Below, piece by piece: positions 17,768 through 24,582 of a DNA stretch of 64,000 bases. The DNA is taken from NCBI RefSeq assembly GCF_000716785.1, contig NZ_JNYY01000010.1, positions 62,001 to 126,000 on the forward strand, read 5' to 3'. A program made the position numbers and the translations under genes. This stretch comes from Amycolatopsis vancoresmycina. Its GTDB lineage: Bacteria > Actinomycetota > Actinomycetes > Mycobacteriales > Pseudonocardiaceae. Numbering within the stretch: position 1 is the first letter of the stretch; every line of letters starts with the position of its first letter. The notes below the pieces were generated by a model. That model ran no database searches and was not told where the DNA came from. It worked only from the letters and a program-made list of their open reading frames with translations.

Positions 17768-18259
17768 GTGAAGAAGACCATCTTCGTCGTCGCGCTGTCG
17801 GTAGCCGGGTTCATCGCCGTCTGGCGGTTCGAGCCGGGGCCGGTGCAGAACACCGCCGCTGTCGCGCAGGCACCGCCGCCGAGCGTCACCGCACCGTCCA
17901 CATCGGCCGCTCCGGCGCCGTCCTCGTCCGCGCCGCCGGCGTCGGCCACTCCGTCCACTTCGGACGTTCCGTCCACCAGGGACACCACGAACGAGACGGT
18001 GACCACGCAGGGCAGCGCCGAGTCGAGCCGGTACGGCACCGTGCAGGTGCAGGTGACGTTCACCGGCGCCCGGCTCACCGCGATCACCCTGCTGCAGGCG
18101 CCGGACAGCGGCCGGTCGCTCACCGCGCTCCCGCGGCTGCAGGAGGAGGCGATCAAGGCGCAGAGCGCCGACATCGACACGATCACCGGCGCCACCGAAA
18201 CGAGCGAGTCGTACAAGACGTCCCTGCAGGCCGCGATCGACGCGAGAGGCAACCGATGA
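17768..18259 (+). CDS. FMN-binding domain protein (covalent flavin carrier)
   Basis: 163 residues: an N-terminal signal or anchor (about 4-18), a Ser/Pro/Thr-rich linker (about 30-80), then an FMN_bind domain. The motif DTITGATETSESY near the C-terminus is the flavinylation site seen in RnfG/NqrC-type domains, where ApbE attaches FMN to the second Thr. Extracytoplasmic location is likely. It lies between the membrane reductase and apbE, so it probably accepts electrons from the reductase. GTG start; the stop overlaps the apbE start (ATGA). Confidence 0.88.
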   Translation: MKKTIFVVALSVAGFIAVWRFEPGPVQNTAAVAQAPPPSVTAPSTSAAPAPSSSAPPASATPSTSDVPSTRDTTNETVTTQGSAESSRYGTVQVQVTFTGARLTAITLLQAPDSGRSLTALPRLQEEAIKAQSADIDTITGATETSESYKTSLQAAIDARGNR

Positions 18260-18996
18260 CGAACCGCGTCGAACAGGTGATGGGCCTGCCGATCTCCCTC
18301 GACCTGCGGGACGAGGGCGACTTCGCCGAGGTCGTCGACGACGTCTTCGCCTGGTTCCGGGACGTCGACGCCCGGTTCAGCCCGTTCAAGGAGGACAGCG
18401 AGGTCAGCCGGTACGACCGCGGCGAGCTGACGGCCGCCGAGCTGAGCGACGACCTCCTGGAGGTCCTGGAGCTCTGCGCGTACTACGAGCAGCTCTCCGG
18501 CGGCGCGTTCCGCGCGCGGCTGCCCGGCCGCGGCCTCGACCCGTGCGCCGTGGTGAAGGGCTGGGCGGTGCAGCGCGCCGCGGACATGCTGAAGGCCGAG
18601 GGCGCGACGACGTTCTGCCTCAACGCCGGCGGCGACGTCGTCACGGCGGGCGAACCGGAGCCCGGGCGGCCGTGGCGGGTCGGCGTGCGCCACCCCGAGC
18701 AGCCTCTGGCGGTGTGCGCGGTGCTGGAGTCGCGCAACGGCGCGATCGCGACGTCGGCGGCGTACGAGCGCGGTTCCCACATCCTCGACGGCCGCTCCGG
18801 CACGCCGGCGACGGGGCTGATGAGCGTCACCGTCGTGGCCGGGGATCTGGTGACGGCGGACGCGCTGGCCACCGCGGCGTTCGCGATGGGCGCGGAGGGC
18901 ATCACCTGGGCCGCGGACCGGCCGGACTGCGAGATCCTCATCGTCGACGACAGCCGGCGCGTGCACCGGACGGCGGGCCTGGCGCTGGCGTCCTAA
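18256..18996 (+). CDS. apbE: FAD:protein FMN transferase
   Basis: 246 residues. ApbE moves FMN from FAD to a Thr of FMN_bind domains. Conserved segments visible: DARFSPFKEDSEVSRYD, the LDPCAVVKGWAVQRA helix, FCLNAGGDVVTAG, GAIATSAAYERGSHILDGRSG, and the C-terminal TADALATAAFAMG. It is shorter than the enterobacterial lipoprotein form and lacks a signal peptide, suggesting cytoplasmic action as in other actinobacteria. The overlap with the FMN_bind gene pairs enzyme with substrate. Confidence 0.92.
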   Translation: MTNRVEQVMGLPISLDLRDEGDFAEVVDDVFAWFRDVDARFSPFKEDSEVSRYDRGELTAAELSDDLLEVLELCAYYEQLSGGAFRARLPGRGLDPCAVVKGWAVQRAADMLKAEGATTFCLNAGGDVVTAGEPEPGRPWRVGVRHPEQPLAVCAVLESRNGAIATSAAYERGSHILDGRSGTPATGLMSVTVVAGDLVTADALATAAFAMGAEGITWAADRPDCEILIVDDSRRVHRTAGLALAS

Positions 18997-19060
18997 ATCG
19001 GTCGCCCGCACCGGTCCGCTGGGGCCAGACTCGGGACGAAAGCCGTCATCGAGGAGTGCC

Positions 19061-19441
19061 ATGCCTTCGTCCGTCCTGCACGTGTCCGTCGACTGCGCCG
19101 ACCCGTACCAGCTGTGCCAGTTCTGGAGCGAGGTCACCGGGAAGCCGATCCCGGAGACCGGATCCCCGGGCGACGACGAGGTGGGCATCGAGCTCGAAGG
19201 CGGCATCGACCTGCTGTTCCTCAAGGTCCCGGAGCCGAAGACGGTGAAGAACCGCCTGCACGTGTGCCTGCAGCCGGACATCGCGCGCGACGACGAGATC
19301 GAGCGGATCCTCGGCCTCGGCGCGACGCTGGTGAACGACCTGCGCAACCCCGACGGCACCGGCTGGGCGGTACTCGCCGACCCCGAGGGCAACGAGTTCT
19401 GCGTGCTGCGCAGCGCGGCCGAGCGCGCCGCGACGTCGTGA
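19061..19441 (+). CDS. VOC-family (glyoxalase-like) protein
   Basis: 126 residues with the paired beta-alpha-beta-beta-beta modules of the vicinal-oxygen-chelate superfamily (LHVSVDCADPYQLCQFWSEV; ADPEGNEFCVL). It resembles the glyoxalase-like subgroup common in actinobacteria; no specific substrate can be assigned. ATG start with GAGG upstream. Its TGA overlaps the GTG of the methyltransferase gene (GTGA), so the two are coupled. Confidence 0.8.
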   Translation: MPSSVLHVSVDCADPYQLCQFWSEVTGKPIPETGSPGDDEVGIELEGGIDLLFLKVPEPKTVKNRLHVCLQPDIARDDEIERILGLGATLVNDLRNPDGTGWAVLADPEGNEFCVLRSAAERAATS

Positions 19442-20262
19442 CCGGCTCGTTCGCGGTCAACAAGGCCAACTGGGACGAACGCGCGGTGTTGCACGCGGCG
19501 TCACCGGACTACGGTTTCGCCCGCTTCGCCGCGGATCCGGCGCACCTGAGCGACGTCGTGCGGTTCGACCGGCCGCGCCTGGGCGACCTCACCGGCCTGC
19601 GCGCGGTGCACCTGCAGTGCCACATCGGCACGGACACGGTGTCGCTGTCGCGGCTGGGCGCGTCCATGACGGGCCTGGACTTCTCGGGCGCGGCCCTGAC
19701 AGCGGCCGGGCGGCTCGCCGCGGCGGCGGGCGCGTCGATCGACTTCCACGAGTCGAACGTGTACGACGCCGTCGAGGTGCTCGGCGCCGGGCGGTTCGAC
19801 CTGGCCTACACCGGGATCGGCGCCCTGTGCTGGCTGCCTTCGGTGGCGCGCTGGGCGGCGGTGGTCGCCGGCCTGCTGCGGCCGGGCGGGCGGCTGTTCA
19901 TCCGGGAAGGGCACCCGATGCTGTGGTCGCTCGACGAAACGGCGGACCCGGCGGTGCCGCGGTACCCGTACTTCGAGCACGCCGAGCCGCTGGTCTTCGA
20001 CGACCCCGACACCTACGTCGCCGTCGACCGGCCGATCGAGCACAGCGTCACCCACTCGTGGAACCACGCGCTGGGCGAGATCATCACGGCGCTGCTGGAC
20101 CACGGCCTGACGCTGACCGCGTTCACCGAACACGACAGCGTGCCGTGGAACGCGCTGCCCGGCCAGATGGTCCTCGACCAGGACAGCGGCGAATGGCGGC
20201 TGAAGGAAACGCCGTCCCGGCTCGCGGCGAGCTACACGCTCCAGGCGGTCAAGGGCGGCTGA
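19438..20262 (+). CDS. class I SAM-dependent methyltransferase
   Basis: 274 residues with a Rossmann methyltransferase core. Motif I reads VHLQCHIGTDTVSLSRLGAS, followed by the acidic end of strand 2 in TGLDFSGAAL and the post-I region VLGAGRFDLAYTGIGAL. The QCHxGTDT version of motif I marks a common actinobacterial subfamily without an assigned substrate. Translationally coupled to the VOC gene, so the pair may act on one small molecule. Confidence 0.85.
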   Translation: MTGSFAVNKANWDERAVLHAASPDYGFARFAADPAHLSDVVRFDRPRLGDLTGLRAVHLQCHIGTDTVSLSRLGASMTGLDFSGAALTAAGRLAAAAGASIDFHESNVYDAVEVLGAGRFDLAYTGIGALCWLPSVARWAAVVAGLLRPGGRLFIREGHPMLWSLDETADPAVPRYPYFEHAEPLVFDDPDTYVAVDRPIEHSVTHSWNHALGEIITALLDHGLTLTAFTEHDSVPWNALPGQMVLDQDSGEWRLKETPSRLAASYTLQAVKGG

Positions 20263-20275
20263 ATAAGGTGGCCGC

Positions 20276-21253
20276 ATGCCCCTGATCGCCCTCGCCTCCC
20301 TCGGCGGCACCATCTCGATGGCCCCGGACGGCGCGGACGGCGGCGCCGTCCCGCGGCTCGGCGCGGCCGACCTGCTCGGCGGCCTCGGCGACCTGCCGAT
20401 GGACGTGCTGGCCGAGACGCTGGCCGGGATCGGCAGCGCGTCGATGGACTTCGCGACGCTGCTGCGCTGCCGCGACTGGGGGCTGCGGCAGGACGCCGAC
20501 GGGCTCGTCGTCGTCCAGGGCACGGACACCCTCGAGGAGACGGCGTACTTCCTCGACCTGACCTGGCCGTCCGAGATCCCGGTGGTGGTCACCGGGGCGA
20601 TGCGCAACGCCGGGCTGTTCAGCCCGGACGGCCCGGCGAACCTGCGCAACGCCCTCACCGTGGCGGCCGACCCGCGTAGCCGCGGCCGGGGCGCGCTGGT
20701 GACGCTCAACGACGACGTCCACGCGGCGCGCTGGGTGCGGAAGGCGCATTCGAGCCGGCTGGACGCGTTCTCGTCGGCGCCCGCGGGGCCGCTGGGCATG
20801 GTCGTCGAGCACGCGGTGCACTGGTTCCACCCGTCGCCGCCGCGCCCGCCCGCGCTCACCGGCGTGGACTTCGGCGGCCTGGTCCCGGTGGTGGAAGCGG
20901 GCCTGGACGACTCGGGCGCGGTGCTTTCGTCCGTGGCCGCGCAGCCCGGTGTCCGCGGGGTGGTGGTCGCCGCGACGGGCGTGGGACACGTTTCGTCCGG
21001 CACGGCCGACGTGATCGCGCGGCTGGTGCCGTCGATCCCGGTGGTGGTCGCTTCGCGGACGGGCGCCGGTCCGACGCTGCGCTCGACGTACGGCTTCCAA
21101 GGCTCGGAGTCGAGCCTGATCGCGATGGGCGCGACGATGGCGGGCTGGCTGGACGCGCGCAAGGCGCGGATCCTGCTGCACGTGTTACTTGCTTCCGGCG
21201 CGGACCGCGACCGGATCGAGCGGGAGTTCCGCCGCCGCGGCGACCTGGACTGA
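20276..21253 (+). CDS. asparaginase/glutaminase family protein
   Basis: 325 residues. The two catalytic Thr motifs of the L-asparaginase family are present: LGGTIS near residue 9-14 and VVQGTDTLEETAYF near 78-91, with a later Lys in ARWVRKAHSS. It has no signal peptide, so a cytoplasmic L-asparaginase is likely. ATG start 14 bases after the methyltransferase stop, possibly in the same transcript. Converges on the cysteine dioxygenase gene with five bases between. Confidence 0.88.
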   Translation: MPLIALASLGGTISMAPDGADGGAVPRLGAADLLGGLGDLPMDVLAETLAGIGSASMDFATLLRCRDWGLRQDADGLVVVQGTDTLEETAYFLDLTWPSEIPVVVTGAMRNAGLFSPDGPANLRNALTVAADPRSRGRGALVTLNDDVHAARWVRKAHSSRLDAFSSAPAGPLGMVVEHAVHWFHPSPPRPPALTGVDFGGLVPVVEAGLDDSGAVLSSVAAQPGVRGVVVAATGVGHVSSGTADVIARLVPSIPVVVASRTGAGPTLRSTYGFQGSESSLIAMGATMAGWLDARKARILLHVLLASGADRDRIEREFRRRGDLD

Positions 21254-21258
21254 GCGGC

Positions 21259-21738
21259 TCAGTCCGGGATCGGCCCCTCGACCGGGTCGAGGTGGTACGG
21301 GCGCATCGCGCGGCCCGCGTCACGGTAGACGTGGACCGAGATGGCCGGGTCCGGGCCGTCGTTGCGGACCTCGTGCACGTAGCCCGGGCCGAACACCCGC
21401 GACTGCCCGGCGGAAAGGGCGTGCAGCTCGGTGACCGCGCGGCCGTCCGGGGCGCTGCGCGCCACGGCCTCGGTCAGGTGGCCGCCGACCACGGTGAACG
21501 CGCCGCTGGCGAACGCGTGGTCGTGCAGGTCGGTGCGCTGGCCGGGCAGCCAGCTCATCAGCCACACCTCCTGCTGCTCGTCCTTCGCCACGAGCGTCGC
21601 GAAGCGCTCGTCGGGGTCGTAGCGCAGCAGGTGCCGCCAGCGGTCGCGGTCGGCGGCGACCTCGAGCGCGACGCGCACCGGGTGGCGCAGGGCGGGGTTT
21701 TCGGGACGCAGCAGCGTGTTGTCCGGAACGGCGAACAT
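21259..21738 (-). CDS. cysteine dioxygenase family protein
   Basis: 159 residues of a cupin with the cysteine-dioxygenase pattern: the iron ligands are the His pair in DLHDHAFASGAF (about 83-94) and the later His in GPGYVHEVRN. Cysteine dioxygenase oxidises cysteine to cysteine sulfinate. The ATG at 21738 has GAGG six bases upstream, and homology begins close to it; longer in-frame starts run through the leader region. The upstream leader peptide with three Cys codons supports a cysteine-related role. Confidence 0.85.
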   Translation of the reverse strand: MFAVPDNTLLRPENPALRHPVRVALEVAADRDRWRHLLRYDPDERFATLVAKDEQQEVWLMSWLPGQRTDLHDHAFASGAFTVVGGHLTEAVARSAPDGRAVTELHALSAGQSRVFGPGYVHEVRNDGPDPAISVHVYRDAGRAMRPYHLDPVEGPIPD

Positions 21739-21788
21739 GAGGGTCCTCACGGGAAGGAAAAGGGTGTCGAGCTGGGCCGGGGCTGGGT

Positions 21789-21869
21789 TCACCGACAACA
21801 GCGACACGCGCGCACGTCGGAGCGGAGGGCCGTGCGGCCCCGCGACTCGGACATGGCGTACGCGAACAT
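21789..21869 (-). CDS. candidate cysteine-sensing leader peptide upstream of the dioxygenase gene
   Basis: A short frame ending in Ala-Cys-Arg-Cys-Cys-Arg-stop. It is 26 codons from ATG 21869 or 21 from the in-frame ATG 21854. All three Cys codons are TGT, the rarer choice in GC-rich DNA. No ribosome site is seen, but a promoter (TTGACC, 18 bases, AATCTT) places the transcription start at or next to ATG 21869, so the message would be leaderless. The stop is 50 bases before the dioxygenase ATG. Actinobacterial Cys-codon leader peptides that control sulfur genes are known; this instance is inferred. Confidence 0.6.
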   Translation of the reverse strand: MFAYAMSESRGRTALRSDVRACRCCR

Positions 21870-21874
21870 GCGAC

Positions 21875-21904
21875 AAGATTCGCAGCCGCGTCCTTCCCGG
21901 TCAA
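21875..21904 (-). promoter_or_regulatory. promoter of the cysteine leader/dioxygenase transcript
   Basis: On the minus strand: -35 TTGACC (21899-21904), 18-base spacer, -10 AATCTT (21875-21880). The leader ATG at 21869 is five bases further on, where transcription should begin. Confidence 0.55.
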
Positions 21905-21917
21905 GCCGTCCCACGGA

Positions 21918-22934
21918 TCAGGACCATTCGTGTTTCCGGGACCGGCCGAGCAGCTCGGCGCCGGCCTGGCGGGGGTCGACGCCCTCGTGGCAGACGCGGT
22001 GCATGGCGTCGGTGATCGGCATGTCGACACCGAGGCTCTGCGCGAGGGCCCGGATCGACGAGCACGACATGACACCCTCGGCGACCTGCCCGCCGGCGGC
22101 CGCCTGCGCCTGCTCGAGGGTCTCGCCGCGGCCGAGGCGCTCCCCGAAGGTGCGGTTGCGCGAAAGCGGCGAAGAGCAGGTCGCGACCAGGTCGCCGACG
22201 CCGGCGAGCCCGGCGAACGTCAGCGGGTCGGCGCCGAGCTTCGCGCCGAGCCGGGCCATCTCGGCGAGCCCGCGGGTGATGAGCGTCGCCATCGTGTTGG
22301 TGCCGAGGCCGAGGCCGGCGGCCATGCCGGTGCTGAGCGCGATGACGTTCTTGCAGGCCCCGCCGAGCTCGCAGCCGACGACGTCGGTGTTGGTGTACGG
22401 GCGGAAGTAGGAGTTGGCGCAGGCCCGCTGGACGGCGACGGCGCGTTCGTGGTCGGCGCAGGCGAGCACGGAGGCGGACGGCTGCCCGGCGGCGATCTCC
22501 TTGGCCAGGTTCGGCCCGGTGACGACGACGACCTCGCCTCCGTCGATCCCGACGATCTCGCCGATCACCTCGCTCATCCGCTTGAGCGTGCCGAGTTCGA
22601 CGCCCTTGGCGAGGCTGACCAGGATCGCCTCGGGCGGCAGCAGGTCACGCCACGACGTCAGGTTGGCGCGCAGGCTCTGGCTGGGCACGGCCAGGACGAC
22701 GGCTTCGGCGTTCTTCGTCGCTTCCGCGGGATCGCTGGTGGCGGTGACGTTCTCCGGGAGGGTCACACCGGGCAGGTAGGCGCTGTTGGTGTGCCGGTCC
22801 CGGATGTCCTCGGCGACCGCTTCCCGGCGCGCCCACATCGTGACGTCCCGCCCGGCGTCGCCGAGCACCTTCGCGAAGGCAGTGCCCCAAGACCCGGCCC
22901 CGAGCACGGTGACCCGCTGCACGTCGGCGCGCAT
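21918..22934 (-). CDS. gpsA: Glycerol-3-phosphate dehydrogenase [NAD(P)+]
   Basis: 338 residues. GpsA reduces dihydroxyacetone phosphate to sn-glycerol 3-phosphate for phospholipid synthesis. The Rossmann motif VLGAGSWGTAFA is at about 10-21, the second-domain signature GGACKNVIALSTGMAAGLGLG in the middle, and the catalytic-Lys-bearing VSLAKGVE before it. Its ATG shares a base with the plsC stop (TGATG), so the two glycerolipid genes are coupled: PlsC acylates the lipid precursor that GpsA feeds. Confidence 0.96.
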   Translation of the reverse strand: MRADVQRVTVLGAGSWGTAFAKVLGDAGRDVTMWARREAVAEDIRDRHTNSAYLPGVTLPENVTATSDPAEATKNAEAVVLAVPSQSLRANLTSWRDLLPPEAILVSLAKGVELGTLKRMSEVIGEIVGIDGGEVVVVTGPNLAKEIAAGQPSASVLACADHERAVAVQRACANSYFRPYTNTDVVGCELGGACKNVIALSTGMAAGLGLGTNTMATLITRGLAEMARLGAKLGADPLTFAGLAGVGDLVATCSSPLSRNRTFGERLGRGETLEQAQAAAGGQVAEGVMSCSSIRALAQSLGVDMPITDAMHRVCHEGVDPRQAGAELLGRSRKHEWS

Positions 22935-23638
22935 CAGGCCGGGTCCTCCGGCTTCGCGGCGGGCGGCTCCTCGTGCCGGATCTCGGCGAGCAGCCGGGTG
23001 ACGTCGTCCATCATGATCTTGGTGACCTCACGCAGCTTCGACGCGCTGCGCGTGTTGCCGCCCCGGTAGGCGGAGAGGTCGATCGGGTCGCCGACGGAGT
23101 GCGTGATGGTCTTGCGCGGGAAGGGCGTGAACTTCTTGGTGTAGCCGTTGAAGATCTGGCTGGTGCCCCACCGCGCGATGGGGATGACGGGAACGTCGTT
23201 CTGCAGCGCGAGCCGGGCGGCGCCGGTGAAGGACTCCTTGGGCCAGCCGGCGGGATCCTTGGTGATGGTGCCTTCGGGGTAGATGACGACGATCTTGCCT
23301 GCTTCGAGGGCTTCGTGCGCAGCCTTGAGACTGTCCCCGGCGGCGGCCGACCCCCGCGAGACGGGGATCTGCCCGGACCCCCCGACGATCGGGCCGAGGA
23401 TCGGCGCACGCAGCAGGCTCTCCTTGAAGAGGAACCGCGGAACCCGCTTCTGCCGGTGCACGAAGACGGCATCGACGGCGGGATCGAGGTGCGAGATGTG
23501 GTTCAGCACGAGCAGCGCGGGCCCCTGCCGCGGAATCTTTTCGGCCCCGACGTAGACCCGCCGCGCAATACCGGTGAGCGGGTAGAACAGTACGGCGGCG
23601 AACCCCACCCAGAAGCCACCCTTTTCACGCCGGGCCAC
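22934..23638 (-). CDS. 1-acyl-sn-glycerol-3-phosphate acyltransferase (PlsC family)
   Basis: 234 residues. The acyltransferase motif NHISHLDPAVD (H-x4-D, about 50-60) and the YPEGTIT motif near 120 that binds the glycerol phosphate are intact. One N-terminal hydrophobic segment (VGFAAVLFYPLTGIA) likely anchors it to the inner membrane face. The GTG at 23638 is preferred to the ATG five codons earlier because GGAGGAGG lies right before it. Operon partner of gpsA. Confidence 0.9.
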   Translation of the reverse strand: MARREKGGFWVGFAAVLFYPLTGIARRVYVGAEKIPRQGPALLVLNHISHLDPAVDAVFVHRQKRVPRFLFKESLLRAPILGPIVGGSGQIPVSRGSAAAGDSLKAAHEALEAGKIVVIYPEGTITKDPAGWPKESFTGAARLALQNDVPVIPIARWGTSQIFNGYTKKFTPFPRKTITHSVGDPIDLSAYRGGNTRSASKLREVTKIMMDDVTRLLAEIRHEEPPAAKPEDPA

Positions 23639-23922
23639 GATCTCCTCCTCCATGTGCAACGTCCGGGCGTTGATCCTGCCGCGCCGGGCTCGGAGCAGTC
23701 CAGGGAGGGTGGGTTCGAGCTGCTCGGGAGCGGTTTCGGGGGTGCTCGGAGGGCTCGGAGGTCGTGCCCGAGTCGTCCGGGCTCGCTGCCAAAGCAGCCC
23801 CACCAGTCTCGGCAGTCCCAGCAGCCCACCCCCATCCCCAAGTTGTCCACAACACCCACCGCCTGTGGACAACCCGCCCCACCCCGCCACCCCCTCCCCG
23901 CCTTTCCGGTAAAGATGGACAC
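23639..23922. other. divergent region plsC/fbiD with paired DnaA-box-like sites
   Basis: No gene seen in these 284 bases. It holds TTGTCCACA (23843-23851) facing TGTGGACAA (23864-23872) across 12 bases, both perfect matches to the actinobacterial DnaA box on opposite strands. The promoters for plsC-gpsA and fbiD must also lie here. Confidence 0.6.
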
Positions 23923-24540
23923 GTGGACGTGGATCTGGTCGTGCCGATGAAACACCCCCGCGACGGCAAGTCGCGGCTGCGTGGTGCCGTCGCCGTGGAG
24001 CGGCATCCCGGGCTGGTTCTCGCCCTGGCCGCCGACACCCTCTCCGCCGTCGTCTCCGCCGGGCGGGTGCGGCGGGTGCTGCTCGTTGCCGCTGATCCGC
24101 TGGCCGTCGGGGAGCTCGCCGAGCTCGGGGTCGAGGTCGAGATCGTCGCCGAACCCGGCGAGCGGTCCCTCAACGCCGCCTTCCGCCACGGTGAGGCCCT
24201 GCTCAAAGCCGACGATCCGGGCGCCGTCGTCGGCGCGCTGCAAGCCGATCTTCCCGCCCTGACCGCCGGTGATCTGACCGCCGCCCTCACCGAGGCCGCC
24301 GGCCGGCGGGCCTTCGTCGCCGATCGGCAAGGCACCGGCACCACCCTCCTGCTGGCCGCCCCCGGTGAGCCCCTCGACCCGCGGTTCGGGCCCGGCTCGG
24401 CCCGGCAGCACGCCGCGTCCGGCGCGATCCCCCTGCGCCAGGCCCTGCCGAGCCTGCGCAGCGACGTCGACACCCCCGATGATCTCGCCCACGTGCGTGC
24501 CCTCGGTGTCGGAAAACACACCGCCGAGCTGTTCACCTGA
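23923..24540 (+). CDS. fbiD: phosphoenolpyruvate/2-phospho-L-lactate guanylyltransferase (F420 biosynthesis)
   Basis: 205 residues of the CofC/FbiD family. It adds GMP to phosphoenolpyruvate or phospholactate to give the activated C3 unit of coenzyme F420. Start VDVDLVVPMKHPRDGKSRL matches the GTP-binding N-terminus, ALQADLPALTAGDL holds the Mg-binding Asp, and SDVDTPDDL is the conserved C-terminal signature. GTG at 23923 chosen for homology. In actinobacteria the enzyme prefers PEP and is called FbiD; the exact substrate is not visible here. The position between gpsA and ppk1 is conserved in mycobacteria. Confidence 0.88.
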   Translation: MDVDLVVPMKHPRDGKSRLRGAVAVERHPGLVLALAADTLSAVVSAGRVRRVLLVAADPLAVGELAELGVEVEIVAEPGERSLNAAFRHGEALLKADDPGAVVGALQADLPALTAGDLTAALTEAAGRRAFVADRQGTGTTLLLAAPGEPLDPRFGPGSARQHAASGAIPLRQALPSLRSDVDTPDDLAHVRALGVGKHTAELFT

Positions 24541-24582
24541 CCTTCACCGCGGCCTGCGCAATCCGGCGCGGCTTAGTGAAGA

